Below are positions 1 through 6,613 of a stretch of 38,887 nucleotides of DNA, in pieces. Made by a program: the position numbers and the translations under genes. Each line of letters begins with the position of its first letter. The stretch's first letter is position 1. Under the pieces are notes generated by a model. The model did no database searches. It saw only the letters and a program-made list of their open reading frames with translations, and was not told the origin of the DNA. This DNA is from JBBDWK01 sp040902885 (lineage in GTDB: Bacteria > Acidobacteriota > Terriglobia > Bryobacterales > Bryobacteraceae): NCBI GenBank assembly GCA_040902885.1, contig JBBDWK010000022.1:1-38887 (forward strand). Direction: 5' to 3'.

Positions 1-39
1 GGGGACACTTCTAATGAACGGAACATGGGGACATTTCTA
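1..39 (+). repeat. Repeated terminal motif of a probable insertion element (left edge)
   Basis: Two copies of a GGGGACA-type motif lie 26 bases apart: GGGGACACTTCTA at 1-13 and GGGGACATTTCTA at 27-39. Inverted relatives close the window at 38844-38884. Multiple spaced copies of a short motif at an end are typical of IS21-like and Mu-like transposons. That family assignment is inference, because no transposase lies in the window. The next gene begins truncated immediately downstream, as expected for an insertion boundary. Confidence 0.55.
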
Positions 40-50
40 AAAACCGTTGA

Positions 51-263
51 CACGATCCCGTGGCCGAGGTGGAAAACGCCCACGGCGAATGGAATCTACT
101 GGAACTGATCGCCGATGGGGATAAGGTGACCTTCAAAGTCAACGGCAAGGTCGTTAACGAAGGCGCCCAGGCGAAGCCTTCCAAAGGCCGGATCTTATTC
201 CAGTCGGAGGGCGCCGAGCTTTATTTCCGCGGCATCGAGCTGCGCTCCCTGGACAGGCCATAG
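51..263 (+). pseudogene. C-terminal fragment of a DUF1080 (3-keto-disaccharide hydrolase-like) protein
   Basis: The reading frame gives about 70 residues with the typical end of DUF1080 domains: HGEWNLLELIADGD, then VNGKVVNEG, and the closing ILFQSEGAELYFRGIELR. DUF1080 domains adopt a concanavalin-like beta-sandwich of roughly 180-200 residues and act on or bind carbohydrates in exported proteins. Here the N-terminal two thirds, including any signal peptide, are missing. A TGA at 48-50 stops the frame just upstream. The only usable start is a GTG at 60, which has no ribosome binding site. The missing part ends exactly where the terminal repeats at 1-39 lie, so disruption by that element is the simplest reading. 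A functional short protein is unlikely. Confidence 0.75.
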
Positions 264-311
264 CCGCTGTCCCTGGAGGGCCGCCGCGGCTTACACTCGA
301 GGAGGACCATC

Positions 312-1265
312 ATGAACAGGAATAAGCTGCTGTTGACCATCTGTTGCGTGGGAATCGGATTCCTTATAACTTTGCTCCTGCTGCCCCAGGCCAGAGGGAC
401 TCAGGCCCGCCCCGCGCCGCCCCTCGACGACGGCAGGCTCAGGATCATCGCGTTTGGCGCGCACCCGGACGATGCCGAGTTCAAGGTAGGCGGTACGGCG
501 GCGATGTGGGCGGCGCGCGGCCATCACGTGAAGCTGGTTTCCATGACCAACGGAGATCTCGGCCACTACGAGATGGGGGGAGGCCCGCTCGCCCGCCGCC
601 GCCTCGCCGAAGTACAACGCGCCGCTCGGATTCTGGGCATACAAACAGAGGTGTTGGACATCCATGATGGTGAACTCATGCCCACACTCGAGAACCGCAA
701 GACCATGGTCAGGCTCATCCGCGAATGGCAGGCTGACATCGTACTTTCGCATCGGCCGAACGACTACAATCCAGATCACCGTTACGTCGGCGTGCTGGCA
801 CAGGACGCGGCGTTCATGGTGACCGTTCCGTTCTATCACTTGAACACGCCGCCGGTGGAGCCAAATCCCGTATACCTTTTTTATTCCGATAATTTCAAGA
901 AACCAACCCCGTTTCAGGCTGACATCGCCGTTTCCATCGACGAGGTCTTCGAAAAGAAAATTCAAGCTGTGGACGCGCTTGCCTCGCAGGTGTACGAAAC
1001 GGTCTATGGAGTGGATGCGGCGACCCGCAAGCAGCGCCTCGGCGAGATACCAAAGGATGCAGCCGGACGGCGTGAATACCTCAGGAAACTGCATGGGGCC
1101 AGGTATGCCGCGGTAGCCAACCAGTCTCGGGATGCGCTCATCCGCTGGTACGGCCCTGCAAAAGGCAACTCGGTAAAGTACGCGGAAGCGTTCGAGATTT
1201 GCGAATACGGCCGGCAACCGAGCCAGGAAGAGCTGCGCACGTTGTTCCCGGTTCCTAACAACTGA
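312..1265 (+). CDS. PIG-L/LmbE family zinc-dependent deacetylase, exported or membrane-anchored
   Basis: This 317-residue protein starts with a hydrophobic signal or anchor (residues 5-25, ICCVGIGFLITLLLLPQA), so it probably acts outside the cytoplasm. The PIG-L fold is shown by IIAFGAHPDDAEFKVGGT near residue 45, where AHPDD supplies the zinc-binding His and Asp and the catalytic Asp. NGDLGHYEMGG and the downstream SHRPNDYNPDHRYVG block supply the third zinc ligand (HRYVG). Members remove N-acetyl groups from GlcNAc-type sugars or related amides; the substrate here cannot be read. GAGGAGG at 299-305 is a strong ribosome binding site for the ATG at 312. DUF1080 fragments lie on both sides (51-263 and 1270-1332), which fits a carbohydrate-related locus that has been rearranged. 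Confidence 0.88.
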   Translation: MNRNKLLLTICCVGIGFLITLLLLPQARGTQARPAPPLDDGRLRIIAFGAHPDDAEFKVGGTAAMWAARGHHVKLVSMTNGDLGHYEMGGGPLARRRLAEVQRAARILGIQTEVLDIHDGELMPTLENRKTMVRLIREWQADIVLSHRPNDYNPDHRYVGVLAQDAAFMVTVPFYHLNTPPVEPNPVYLFYSDNFKKPTPFQADIAVSIDEVFEKKIQAVDALASQVYETVYGVDAATRKQRLGEIPKDAAGRREYLRKLHGARYAAVANQSRDALIRWYGPAKGNSVKYAEAFEICEYGRQPSQEELRTLFPVPNN

Positions 1266-1269
1266 CATT

Positions 1270-1332
1270 GCACTCAGGGCCGCCGAGCTGTACCTCCGCA
1301 ACATAGAGATGCGCCCGGTGGGCAAGCGTTAG
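1270..1332 (+). pseudogene. Second DUF1080 C-terminal tail remnant
   Basis: Directly after the deacetylase stop, one frame reads AAELYLRNIEMRPVGKR and then TAG (1330-1332). This is the standard last strand of a DUF1080 domain and matches the end of the fragment at 51-263 (GAELYFRGIELRSL). Nothing upstream in this frame encodes the rest of the domain. It is therefore a ghost about 20 codons long. It could be what remains of a DUF1080 gene replaced by the deacetylase, or of a second DUF1080 paralogue. Confidence 0.6.
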
Positions 1333-1357
1333 CTGTCCTGAATCTCCAGTCATATTT

Positions 1358-1369
1358 TCTGATATCATA
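1358..1369 (+). promoter_or_regulatory. Shared upstream element TCTGATATCATA with a -10-like TATCAT
   Basis: The 12-mer TCTGATATCATA occurs here and again at 9402-9413, in both cases 25-31 bases before the start of an exported-protein gene and followed one base later by GCG. TATCAT at 1363-1368 matches five of six positions of a sigma-70-type -10 box. No good -35 is visible, so an extended -10 or activator-dependent promoter is possible. Confidence 0.4.
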
Positions 1370-1394
1370 GGCGCCCGTTCTACCCGAGGTGAAA

Positions 1395-2687
1395 ATGCTC
1401 AAAGTTTCCGTCTGCTCACTCATGATGTGGGCCGCGTTTTTAGTCCCGGCTCTGGCAAACGATAAGTATGAAGTCTGGGCCATTGACCAATCCAATTCCC
1501 CCGGCCTGGCTTACGGCGGGACATTGTACGTCTACGATGGCCATAGTTTGGAGAAGGGTCATAAAGCCGCTTCGGCAGTGCCGGAGAAGGTCGACCTGGC
1601 CGGACCTGCCGCCTCATTGTGCCTTTCGGAGACGGGCGCGCTGCCGGTGCGTCCCCACATGATCGCCATAAACGCGGGCCAGACGCATGCCATCATCTCT
1701 TTCGTGTCGTCGGGCCACGTGCTTTTCATGGATGCCGCGAGCCGGACTCCGGTTAAGTGTCTCCGGACATCGGTGGGCGCCGGAGGCGCGCGACAAAATC
1801 ACTTTGCGATCCCATCGCCCGACCAGACGTATGTCGCGGTGGCAAATCAGAATGGGAAGCTTTTTGAGCGGATCGACACGAATTATGCGACGAACAGCTT
1901 TGTCCTGAATACGGCGGCGGGTATCAATCTGGCCACATGCCTCACGCCGAACGGCGTTGCCTGCGAGGCGCCCGCGATTCGGCCCGATAATGCACCGATT
2001 TGTCCCGTGATCGAATCCACGAGCCGGTATTCCTTCGTGACGCTGCGAGGGGGCGGGCTGTTCGTCGTGGACAGCAAGACCACGCCCATGCGGATCGTGG
2101 CCGAGTATACAAACGACGTCGTCCACCCCAACGGCTGCCTGGGAGCGCAGGTAGGAAGCAAGATGTACATCGACTCCGGCGGCGGCACCGCCTCCCATTT
2201 GTACGAAGCCTCTCTTTACGCTTTTCCGGTAACTTTCTCCTCCAGCAACCTCCCGAATATGCCGGCGCCGAAAGTGATCTTCAGCGAAAACGAGGAGGGT
2301 GCCGACGCTCACGGCGCAACGCTCACCAAACACCAGCGCTATCTCTGGGTGGCCGATCGCGGCCGTAACTTCCTATTTGTCGTGGACACGAAGACGGATC
2401 TGGTCGTCAATCGAATCCACCTCGCGGGACCGGTGAGCGACGATCCGACTCCGGATCTTCTGATGACGTCGCCCAACGGCAGCCACGTAATTATGTCGTT
2501 GCGCGGGCCCAATCCCTTAACCGCCGATCCGCATGTAAGCACTGGAAGCACACCTGGCGTTGGAGTGATCAAGGTGACTGCCGGCGGCGCGGACGGCAGG
2601 TTCGAGGCGATCGCGCCGATCAGCAACATCGACGCCGCGGGCGCGGAACGCGCCGACGTACACGCCCTAACCATTCGGCTGAAATAA
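1395..2687 (+). CDS. Exported beta-propeller-like protein of unknown function
   Basis: This 430-residue protein has a clear signal peptide (MLKVSVCSLMMWAAFLVPALA, cleavage after ALA). The mature part has repeated short strand motifs typical of YncE/lactonase-like propellers: YGGTLYVYDGHSL, HAIISFVSSGHVLFMD, DQTYVAVANQNGKLFERI, RYLWVADRGRNFLFVVDTKT and NGSHVIMSLRGPNP. The first two blades contain paired Cys residues (LCLSETG, VKCLRT), so disulfides are possible in the periplasm. I recognise no catalytic motif. The start was placed at ATG 1395 and not GTG 1389, because GAGGTG at 1386-1391 can then serve as ribosome binding site. The gene converges on otsB with only 5 bases between the two stop codons. 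It could be a surface or periplasmic binding propeller; I do not assign a substrate. Confidence 0.7.
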   Translation: MLKVSVCSLMMWAAFLVPALANDKYEVWAIDQSNSPGLAYGGTLYVYDGHSLEKGHKAASAVPEKVDLAGPAASLCLSETGALPVRPHMIAINAGQTHAIISFVSSGHVLFMDAASRTPVKCLRTSVGAGGARQNHFAIPSPDQTYVAVANQNGKLFERIDTNYATNSFVLNTAAGINLATCLTPNGVACEAPAIRPDNAPICPVIESTSRYSFVTLRGGGLFVVDSKTTPMRIVAEYTNDVVHPNGCLGAQVGSKMYIDSGGGTASHLYEASLYAFPVTFSSSNLPNMPAPKVIFSENEEGADAHGATLTKHQRYLWVADRGRNFLFVVDTKTDLVVNRIHLAGPVSDDPTPDLLMTSPNGSHVIMSLRGPNPLTADPHVSTGSTPGVGVIKVTAGGADGRFEAIAPISNIDAAGAERADVHALTIRLK

Positions 2688-2692
2688 GCGGT

Positions 2693-3469
2693 TCACGCAA
2701 TCCATCCACTCATCCGGCACAAGAATTCACTTACCTCCAGCGGATCCGTGAGCCGGTAGTGCGCCAGAGTACGCCCCTCCCCCACGCGCACGGTGATGCC
2801 GTCCCGCAACACCGCGAATGCGTCCTCGTCGGTCTGATCGTCGCCGAAGTAGAGCGGCAGAGTCTCGCTATCGCCCCGGCGGTTGAGCAGCCATTGGACG
2901 GCTGCGCCCTTGTGCCACGGTACGCGAGGACGGACCTCGAAGGATTTCTTGCCCGGCCGGACCTCGAAGAGACTTTCGAGCGGCTGGACGCAAGACCGTA
3001 CCACGCGCCCCACCTCTTCAATATCGGCTTCCTTGACGCGCCGGTAATGTACGCTGCTCGTCAAGCCTTTGTTTTCGACGAACGCCCCGGCGATGTGCCG
3101 CAGCTTTCCGGCAAGCCCGCACGACAGAGTCGCCAGATCCTCGCGGCGTTCCGCGGCTCGCGGCTCCAGAAACGAAAGCCCGCCGCCGCGAATCTCGATG
3201 CCGTGATTGCCCGCGTAGATCGCCTCCGGTATGCCCACGCGCCGCTCGATGTCCTCGATCGACCTCCCGCTGACAAAGGTCAGCGCCACGTTCTGCCGCG
3301 AGGCCAACGCATTGAGAACCTCGCGGGTGCGCTCCGGCAGGCGGGCCTTTTCGGGTTCTTCTACAATCGGCGCCAGCGTTCCGTCGAAATCCAGAAAGAG
3401 AAACAGATTGCCGGCCGCGCGAATCCTGGTCTCAACCTCTCGCAGCCTATCGAATAGCGGCTTGCTCAT
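2693..3469 (-). CDS. otsB: Trehalose-6-phosphate phosphatase
   Basis: A 258-residue HAD-superfamily phosphatase that hydrolyses trehalose-6-phosphate to trehalose in the cytoplasm. HAD motif I is FLDFDGTLAPIVEEP near residue 22 (nucleophile Asp and acid/base Asp). Motif II is FVSGRSIEDIE, the cap region begins at YAGNHGIEIRG, and motif IV is YFGDDQTDEDAF near residue 216. Length is normal for OtsB. The frame continues upstream to 3601 without similarity, so the start is placed at ATG 3469. It overlaps the end of the mscS-like gene by 23 bases, so translation is probably coupled. It is the last gene of the otsA-mscS-otsB operon. Confidence 0.93.
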   Translation of the reverse strand: MSKPLFDRLREVETRIRAAGNLFLFLDFDGTLAPIVEEPEKARLPERTREVLNALASRQNVALTFVSGRSIEDIERRVGIPEAIYAGNHGIEIRGGGLSFLEPRAAERREDLATLSCGLAGKLRHIAGAFVENKGLTSSVHYRRVKEADIEEVGRVVRSCVQPLESLFEVRPGKKSFEVRPRVPWHKGAAVQWLLNRRGDSETLPLYFGDDQTDEDAFAVLRDGITVRVGEGRTLAHYRLTDPLEVSEFLCRMSGWIA

Positions 3470-4550
3470 TCGGCGTCTCAACCGGCCGCGAGCCATTGTC
3501 TCCAGCGTGCTTGATGTGGAGGGTCCGGCTGGGGAACGGAATTTCGATGCCCTCCTGGCGGAAGCGGCGGAAGATACGCTTGCGAAGCTCGTGCTGCACA
3601 AGATACTGATCGACGAACTCCTGCACCTGGCAGATCAACGTGAAGTTCAGCGAGGAGTCGCCGAATCCGGGAATGAACCGCACGAACGGCGCTGGTTCGG
3701 CGAGCAGTCCCGGGATGTCTTCCGCGCCCTTGGTGGCTTCTTCGACCAACACCCGCTCCACATGGTCCGGATCGCAATCGTAGCTCACGCCGACGGGAAT
3801 CAGAAGCGACATGCGCTTCTCCGGCAGATGATAGTTGGTGACGATAGCCTGCGACAACTTTGAATTTGGAATGATGATCAGATTATTGGGCAGCGCGCGG
3901 ATGGTCGTCGTGCGCCAGGCGATGTCCGCGATGTATCCTTCCTCGCCGGTCTCCAGCTTGATGTAATCGCCCAGCCGCAACTGGCCGGCAATGCTCAGGT
4001 AGAACCCGGCGAAAAAGTTGGCCAGCGTATCCTGCAGGGCCAGTGCGACGGCCAAACCGCCAACCCCGAGAGCGGTGAGCATGGGCATGATGGAAATGCC
4101 CAGACCATTGAGCACAATCAGCAGCCCGATCACCCCGATCACCAGCGTCGCCACGTTTTCCGTCAGGCTGCTGACCGGGAGAGCGCCCTGCATCCGGCTG
4201 CCATGCTGCCGGATCAGCCGCCCCGACAAATTTGAGGCCACGGCCGTGAACGAGACCACCCAGAGCACCAGCAACGCCTTGCCCGCTAGGACCGTGACAC
4301 GATCGGGAAGCACCGAAATGTCGATCGCGGCGTAGATTCCGGCGATCAACACCCAGAGCATGAACGGAGGTTGGAAGGCGTCCAGCAGGCGCCCGTCGAA
4401 TTCGGACTTGGTGCTCCGCGTCCACCGCTCCAGCGCACGGAACAGGTAGCGCCGGACCACGCGGCCCGCGAGCAGAACACCAATCAGCACACCTAGGGGA
4501 ATTACGAGCTTCGGCCAGTCCGCTAGCAGGAAGCTCCGGATTGTATCCAT
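3447..4550 (-). CDS. MscS-family mechanosensitive ion channel
   Basis: A 367-residue inner-membrane channel with several N-terminal membrane segments: LVIPLGVLIGVLLAGRVV, FMLWVLIAGIYAAIDIS, ALLVLWVVSFTAVAS and a pore-lining helix around GVGGLAVALALQDTLANF. The MscS beta-domain signature follows (LETGEEGYIADIAWRTTTIR, LPNNLIIIPNSKL). Such channels open under membrane tension and release small solutes after osmotic downshock. The start is ATG 4550, preceded by GAGAGGAAAG on the coding strand; a 61-residue upstream extension in frame has no family similarity. The gene overlaps the otsA end by 28 bases and the otsB start by 23. Its place between the trehalose synthesis genes suggests a role in balancing the same osmolyte pool (inference). 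Confidence 0.9.
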   Translation of the reverse strand: MDTIRSFLLADWPKLVIPLGVLIGVLLAGRVVRRYLFRALERWTRSTKSEFDGRLLDAFQPPFMLWVLIAGIYAAIDISVLPDRVTVLAGKALLVLWVVSFTAVASNLSGRLIRQHGSRMQGALPVSSLTENVATLVIGVIGLLIVLNGLGISIMPMLTALGVGGLAVALALQDTLANFFAGFYLSIAGQLRLGDYIKLETGEEGYIADIAWRTTTIRALPNNLIIIPNSKLSQAIVTNYHLPEKRMSLLIPVGVSYDCDPDHVERVLVEEATKGAEDIPGLLAEPAPFVRFIPGFGDSSLNFTLICQVQEFVDQYLVQHELRKRIFRRFRQEGIEIPFPSRTLHIKHAGDNGSRPVETPNEQAAIR

Positions 4551-6058
4551 AAGATTCTTTCCTCTCGTTCCGGCTGCATCGGCTGGGGAAACTCGAACTT
4601 CAGCAAGGAGGAAACGATTTTCCCGGCCCAGCGATAGACGTCGTTTCCAGCCACGACGGCTCGCATCTTCTGCATTCTCCTGCGCCGCTCCTCCGCGGGC
4701 ATTTCGAGAGCCTTGCGAATGGCGTCCGCGCAATCCTCGCGGTCGAAGGGATTCACGAGAACGGCATCCTCCAGTTCGCCCGCCGCGCCGGTGAACCTGC
4801 TGAGAATCAGCACGCCGTCGTCGTCGGAACGGCTGGCGACGTACTCCTTCGCCACCAGGTTCATGCCGTCATGAAGAGACGTTACCATACAAAAATCCGC
4901 AAGCCGGTGGAGAGCCATCATCGCCCTGGGCCCGAGATGCTGTTTCAGAAGAACGATAGGGCGCCAGGACCTGGTCAGCCACTTCCAGTTGATTTCCTCC
5001 ACCAGGGACTCGATCTCCTCACCCAAAAGCCGGTACTCCTCGATATGGATGCGGCTCGGGACGCCGACCTGCAGAAACACGAGACGCTCGCGGAACTCCG
5101 GGTTCGTTTCGAGGAATCGGTCCAGCGACCGTAGCCGGTCGGGGATACCTTTCGTGTAGTCGATGCGGTCCAGGCCCACGCCAAAGACGCGGCCCCTCAG
5201 GCCCAGTTGCCGCTTCCAGCGAACCATCTCCTCTGCCACCTCCGGACCGGAGGCCTTATCGGAATGCTCTTCGAAGTCGATGCTGATGGGGAAGGCCCGC
5301 ACGGCCGTGGTCTTACCCCGGCGGGTTATCTCGTGCCGCTCGTGGTCAACCAGGCACTCGAGCGATCGGTCCACCGTCTCCACAAAGTTGCGGCAGTGAT
5401 ACCGCAGGTGAAATCCGAGCAGGTCGTTCGCCAGCATGCCGTCCAGCAGCTCCTCCTGCCAGGGGAACGCGCGGAACATCTCACGGTTCGGCCAGGGGAT
5501 GTGCCAGAACTGGGCGACAACCAGGTTGGGATTGCGGTCCTTCAGCATCCTGGGCAAGAGGCCGAAATGATAATCCTGGATGAAGACGAAAGTGGGCGAA
5601 TCTCCCGCTTCTTCAATCACCGCATCCGCGAATAGCGCATTCACGTCGCGGTACAACTGCCAGTCTTCGGGATGAAAGGCCGGGCGCCGGTAAACAATGT
5701 GGCACAGCGGCCAGAGGCCTTCGTTGGAGAGCCGGTAGTAGTAGCCTGCCTCCTGCTCTTTATCCAGCCAGACCCGGCGCAGCTTGTACAGCGGATTCTC
5801 CGGTGGCACGTCGACGCAATGGTTGGCATCCGTGGTAGCCATGTCCGCGTCGCCGCTGCCGTGCGCCACCCATACGCCGCCGCAGGCTTGCATGATGGGA
5901 TCGAGCGCCGCCACCATCCCGCTGGCCGGTTGAACGCACTCGATCCGGTCTCCCGCATATCCATGAATGTAGGGCTCCCGATTTGAAACCACGATCAGCT
6001 TAAAGTCTCGCAGCCGCTCACGAACGAAGTCGTGCAGTTCCTGTTTCGACCAAGTCAT
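4523..6058 (-). CDS. otsA: Trehalose-6-phosphate synthase, GT20 family
   Basis: A 511-residue retaining glycosyltransferase that joins glucose from a nucleotide sugar to glucose-6-phosphate. The N-terminal loop reads LIVVSNREPYIHGYAGDR, the clade variant of the usual SNR motif. QDYHFGLLPRML and FWHIPWPNREMFRAFPWQ follow, then ANDLLGFHLRYH. The donor-binding half has GVGLDRIDYTKGIPDRL near residue 300 and SLHDGMNLVAKEYVASR near residue 397. The FWHIPWP form also occurs in glucosylglycerol-phosphate synthases, so a related acceptor cannot be excluded, but otsB downstream favours trehalose. ATG 6058 has no Shine-Dalgarno. A TTGGCT-N17-TACAAT promoter ends 6 bases before it, so the mRNA is probably leaderless. 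Confidence 0.9.
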   Translation of the reverse strand: MTWSKQELHDFVRERLRDFKLIVVSNREPYIHGYAGDRIECVQPASGMVAALDPIMQACGGVWVAHGSGDADMATTDANHCVDVPPENPLYKLRRVWLDKEQEAGYYYRLSNEGLWPLCHIVYRRPAFHPEDWQLYRDVNALFADAVIEEAGDSPTFVFIQDYHFGLLPRMLKDRNPNLVVAQFWHIPWPNREMFRAFPWQEELLDGMLANDLLGFHLRYHCRNFVETVDRSLECLVDHERHEITRRGKTTAVRAFPISIDFEEHSDKASGPEVAEEMVRWKRQLGLRGRVFGVGLDRIDYTKGIPDRLRSLDRFLETNPEFRERLVFLQVGVPSRIHIEEYRLLGEEIESLVEEINWKWLTRSWRPIVLLKQHLGPRAMMALHRLADFCMVTSLHDGMNLVAKEYVASRSDDDGVLILSRFTGAAGELEDAVLVNPFDREDCADAIRKALEMPAEERRRRMQKMRAVVAGNDVYRWAGKIVSSLLKFEFPQPMQPEREERILWIQSGASC

Positions 6059-6064
6059 TCATTT

Positions 6065-6093
6065 ATTGTATTAACCGCCCCTAATGGAGCCAA
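6065..6093 (-). promoter_or_regulatory. Promoter of otsA-mscS-otsB, predicted leaderless start
   Basis: On the minus strand TTGGCT (6093-6088) and TACAAT (6070-6065) are separated by exactly 17 bases. They match four of six and five of six consensus positions. Transcription would start about at the A of the otsA ATG, and no ribosome binding site is present. Confidence 0.5.
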
Positions 6094-6112
6094 TACTCTG
6101 AGGAGGTGATCT

Positions 6113-6181
6113 GTGCAATCTAATTCCTGTAGTGTTCCATATCGAACATTAGAATTGCGATGCGTGTTACCATCGATTTAG
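6113..6181 (+). CDS. Possible 22-residue leader peptide with a near-perfect Shine-Dalgarno
   Basis: AGGAGGTGATC at 6101-6111 matches the complement of the 16S rRNA 3' end over 11 bases, the strongest ribosome binding site seen in this window. Six bases after the GGAGG core a GTG opens a 22-codon frame (VQSNSCSVPYRTLELRCVLPSI) that ends at TAG 6179-6181. The next ATG, of the Cys-rich exported protein, follows 7 bases later. The peptide contains two Cys and is otherwise unremarkable. The spacing is right for a translated leader coupled to the copper module. No homologue is known to me. Confidence 0.4.
   Translation: MQSNSCSVPYRTLELRCVLPSI
6122..6156. promoter_or_regulatory. Nested dyad, operator or RNA-hairpin candidate
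   Basis: TGTTC-catatc-GAACA (6133-6148) is a perfect 5-base dyad. An outer pair AATTC (6122-6126) and GAATT (6152-6156) flanks it with uneven spacing of 6 and 3 bases. It lies inside the leader ORF, upstream of the metal-related genes, so either a repressor site or an attenuating hairpin would make sense. I cannot assign a regulator family. Confidence 0.3.
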
Positions 6182-6188
6182 CGGGGCG

Positions 6189-6542
6189 ATGATGAGGGCG
6201 GCTTGGGCGAATTGCGTGGTTCTGCTGGTGATCGCGCTCAGTGTCGGCAATGCCTGGTGCGCGGCGGCGTGCGTGGTGCAATCCTGCGCCAATTCGACTG
6301 CCGACTGTCACGAAAACAGCGAGCCGAAGTCCCATAACGATTCCAGATCCTGCTCTCATCCGCTGCTTTTGAGCGATCCCCAGCCGCCTTTTCCATCTAT
6401 TGCGTTCGAAGCGATGGCCGCTTTCGTGGAGCCTTTCGCCGGCAACTCGTCCGCTGATCCGGTGGCATCGCGGCGTTCCGCGGAGCAGCCTTCACCGCCG
6501 CTTCCGCCCAATCTTTTCTCAATCAAAATCCTTAGGGTTTAG
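6189..6542 (+). CDS. Small Cys/His-rich exported protein of a probable copper module
   Basis: A 117-residue protein with a signal peptide (WANCVVLLVIALSVGNAWCA). A short Cys/His-rich stretch follows: CAAACVVQSCANSTADCHEN and then SCSHPLLL, with six Cys and two His within about 40 residues. The rest is Pro/Ser rich and low in complexity. The pattern suggests a periplasmic metal-binding or metal-sensing peptide, but I recognise no named domain. It is followed after 71 bases by a multicopper oxidase and then an outer-membrane efflux channel, so copper is the likely metal (inference from context). A weak GGGGCG precedes ATG 6189. A second in-frame ATG follows at 6192. Confidence 0.6.
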   Translation: MMRAAWANCVVLLVIALSVGNAWCAAACVVQSCANSTADCHENSEPKSHNDSRSCSHPLLLSDPQPPFPSIAFEAMAAFVEPFAGNSSADPVASRRSAEQPSPPLPPNLFSIKILRV

Positions 6543-6544
6543 TA

Positions 6545-6577
6545 GACGCCGCCTGAGTCGTTGCACGCTCAGGCGTC
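6545..6577 (+). other. Intercistronic hairpin without a U-tract
   Basis: CCTGAG (6552-6557) pairs with CTCAGG (6568-6573), and the stem extends through GACG (6545-6548) and CGTC (6574-6577) with a 3-base bulge. No T-run follows, so it is more likely an mRNA-processing or stability structure between the Cys-rich gene and the oxidase than a terminator. Confidence 0.35.
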
Positions 6578-6613
6578 TCCTCGGGGTCTACGACAACGAA
6601 AGGGTTTTCAATC

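Noticed and set aside
291..1325. Minus-strand open frame of 344 codons over the PIG-L deacetylase
   Set aside because: The opposite strand carries the full deacetylase motif set with a strong ribosome binding site; the antisense protein is Arg/His rich and unrelated to any family.
3470..3601. N-terminal extension of otsB
   Set aside because: The extra 44 residues are Ser/Arg rich, lie within mscS and have no similarity to OtsB; ATG 3469 gives normal length.
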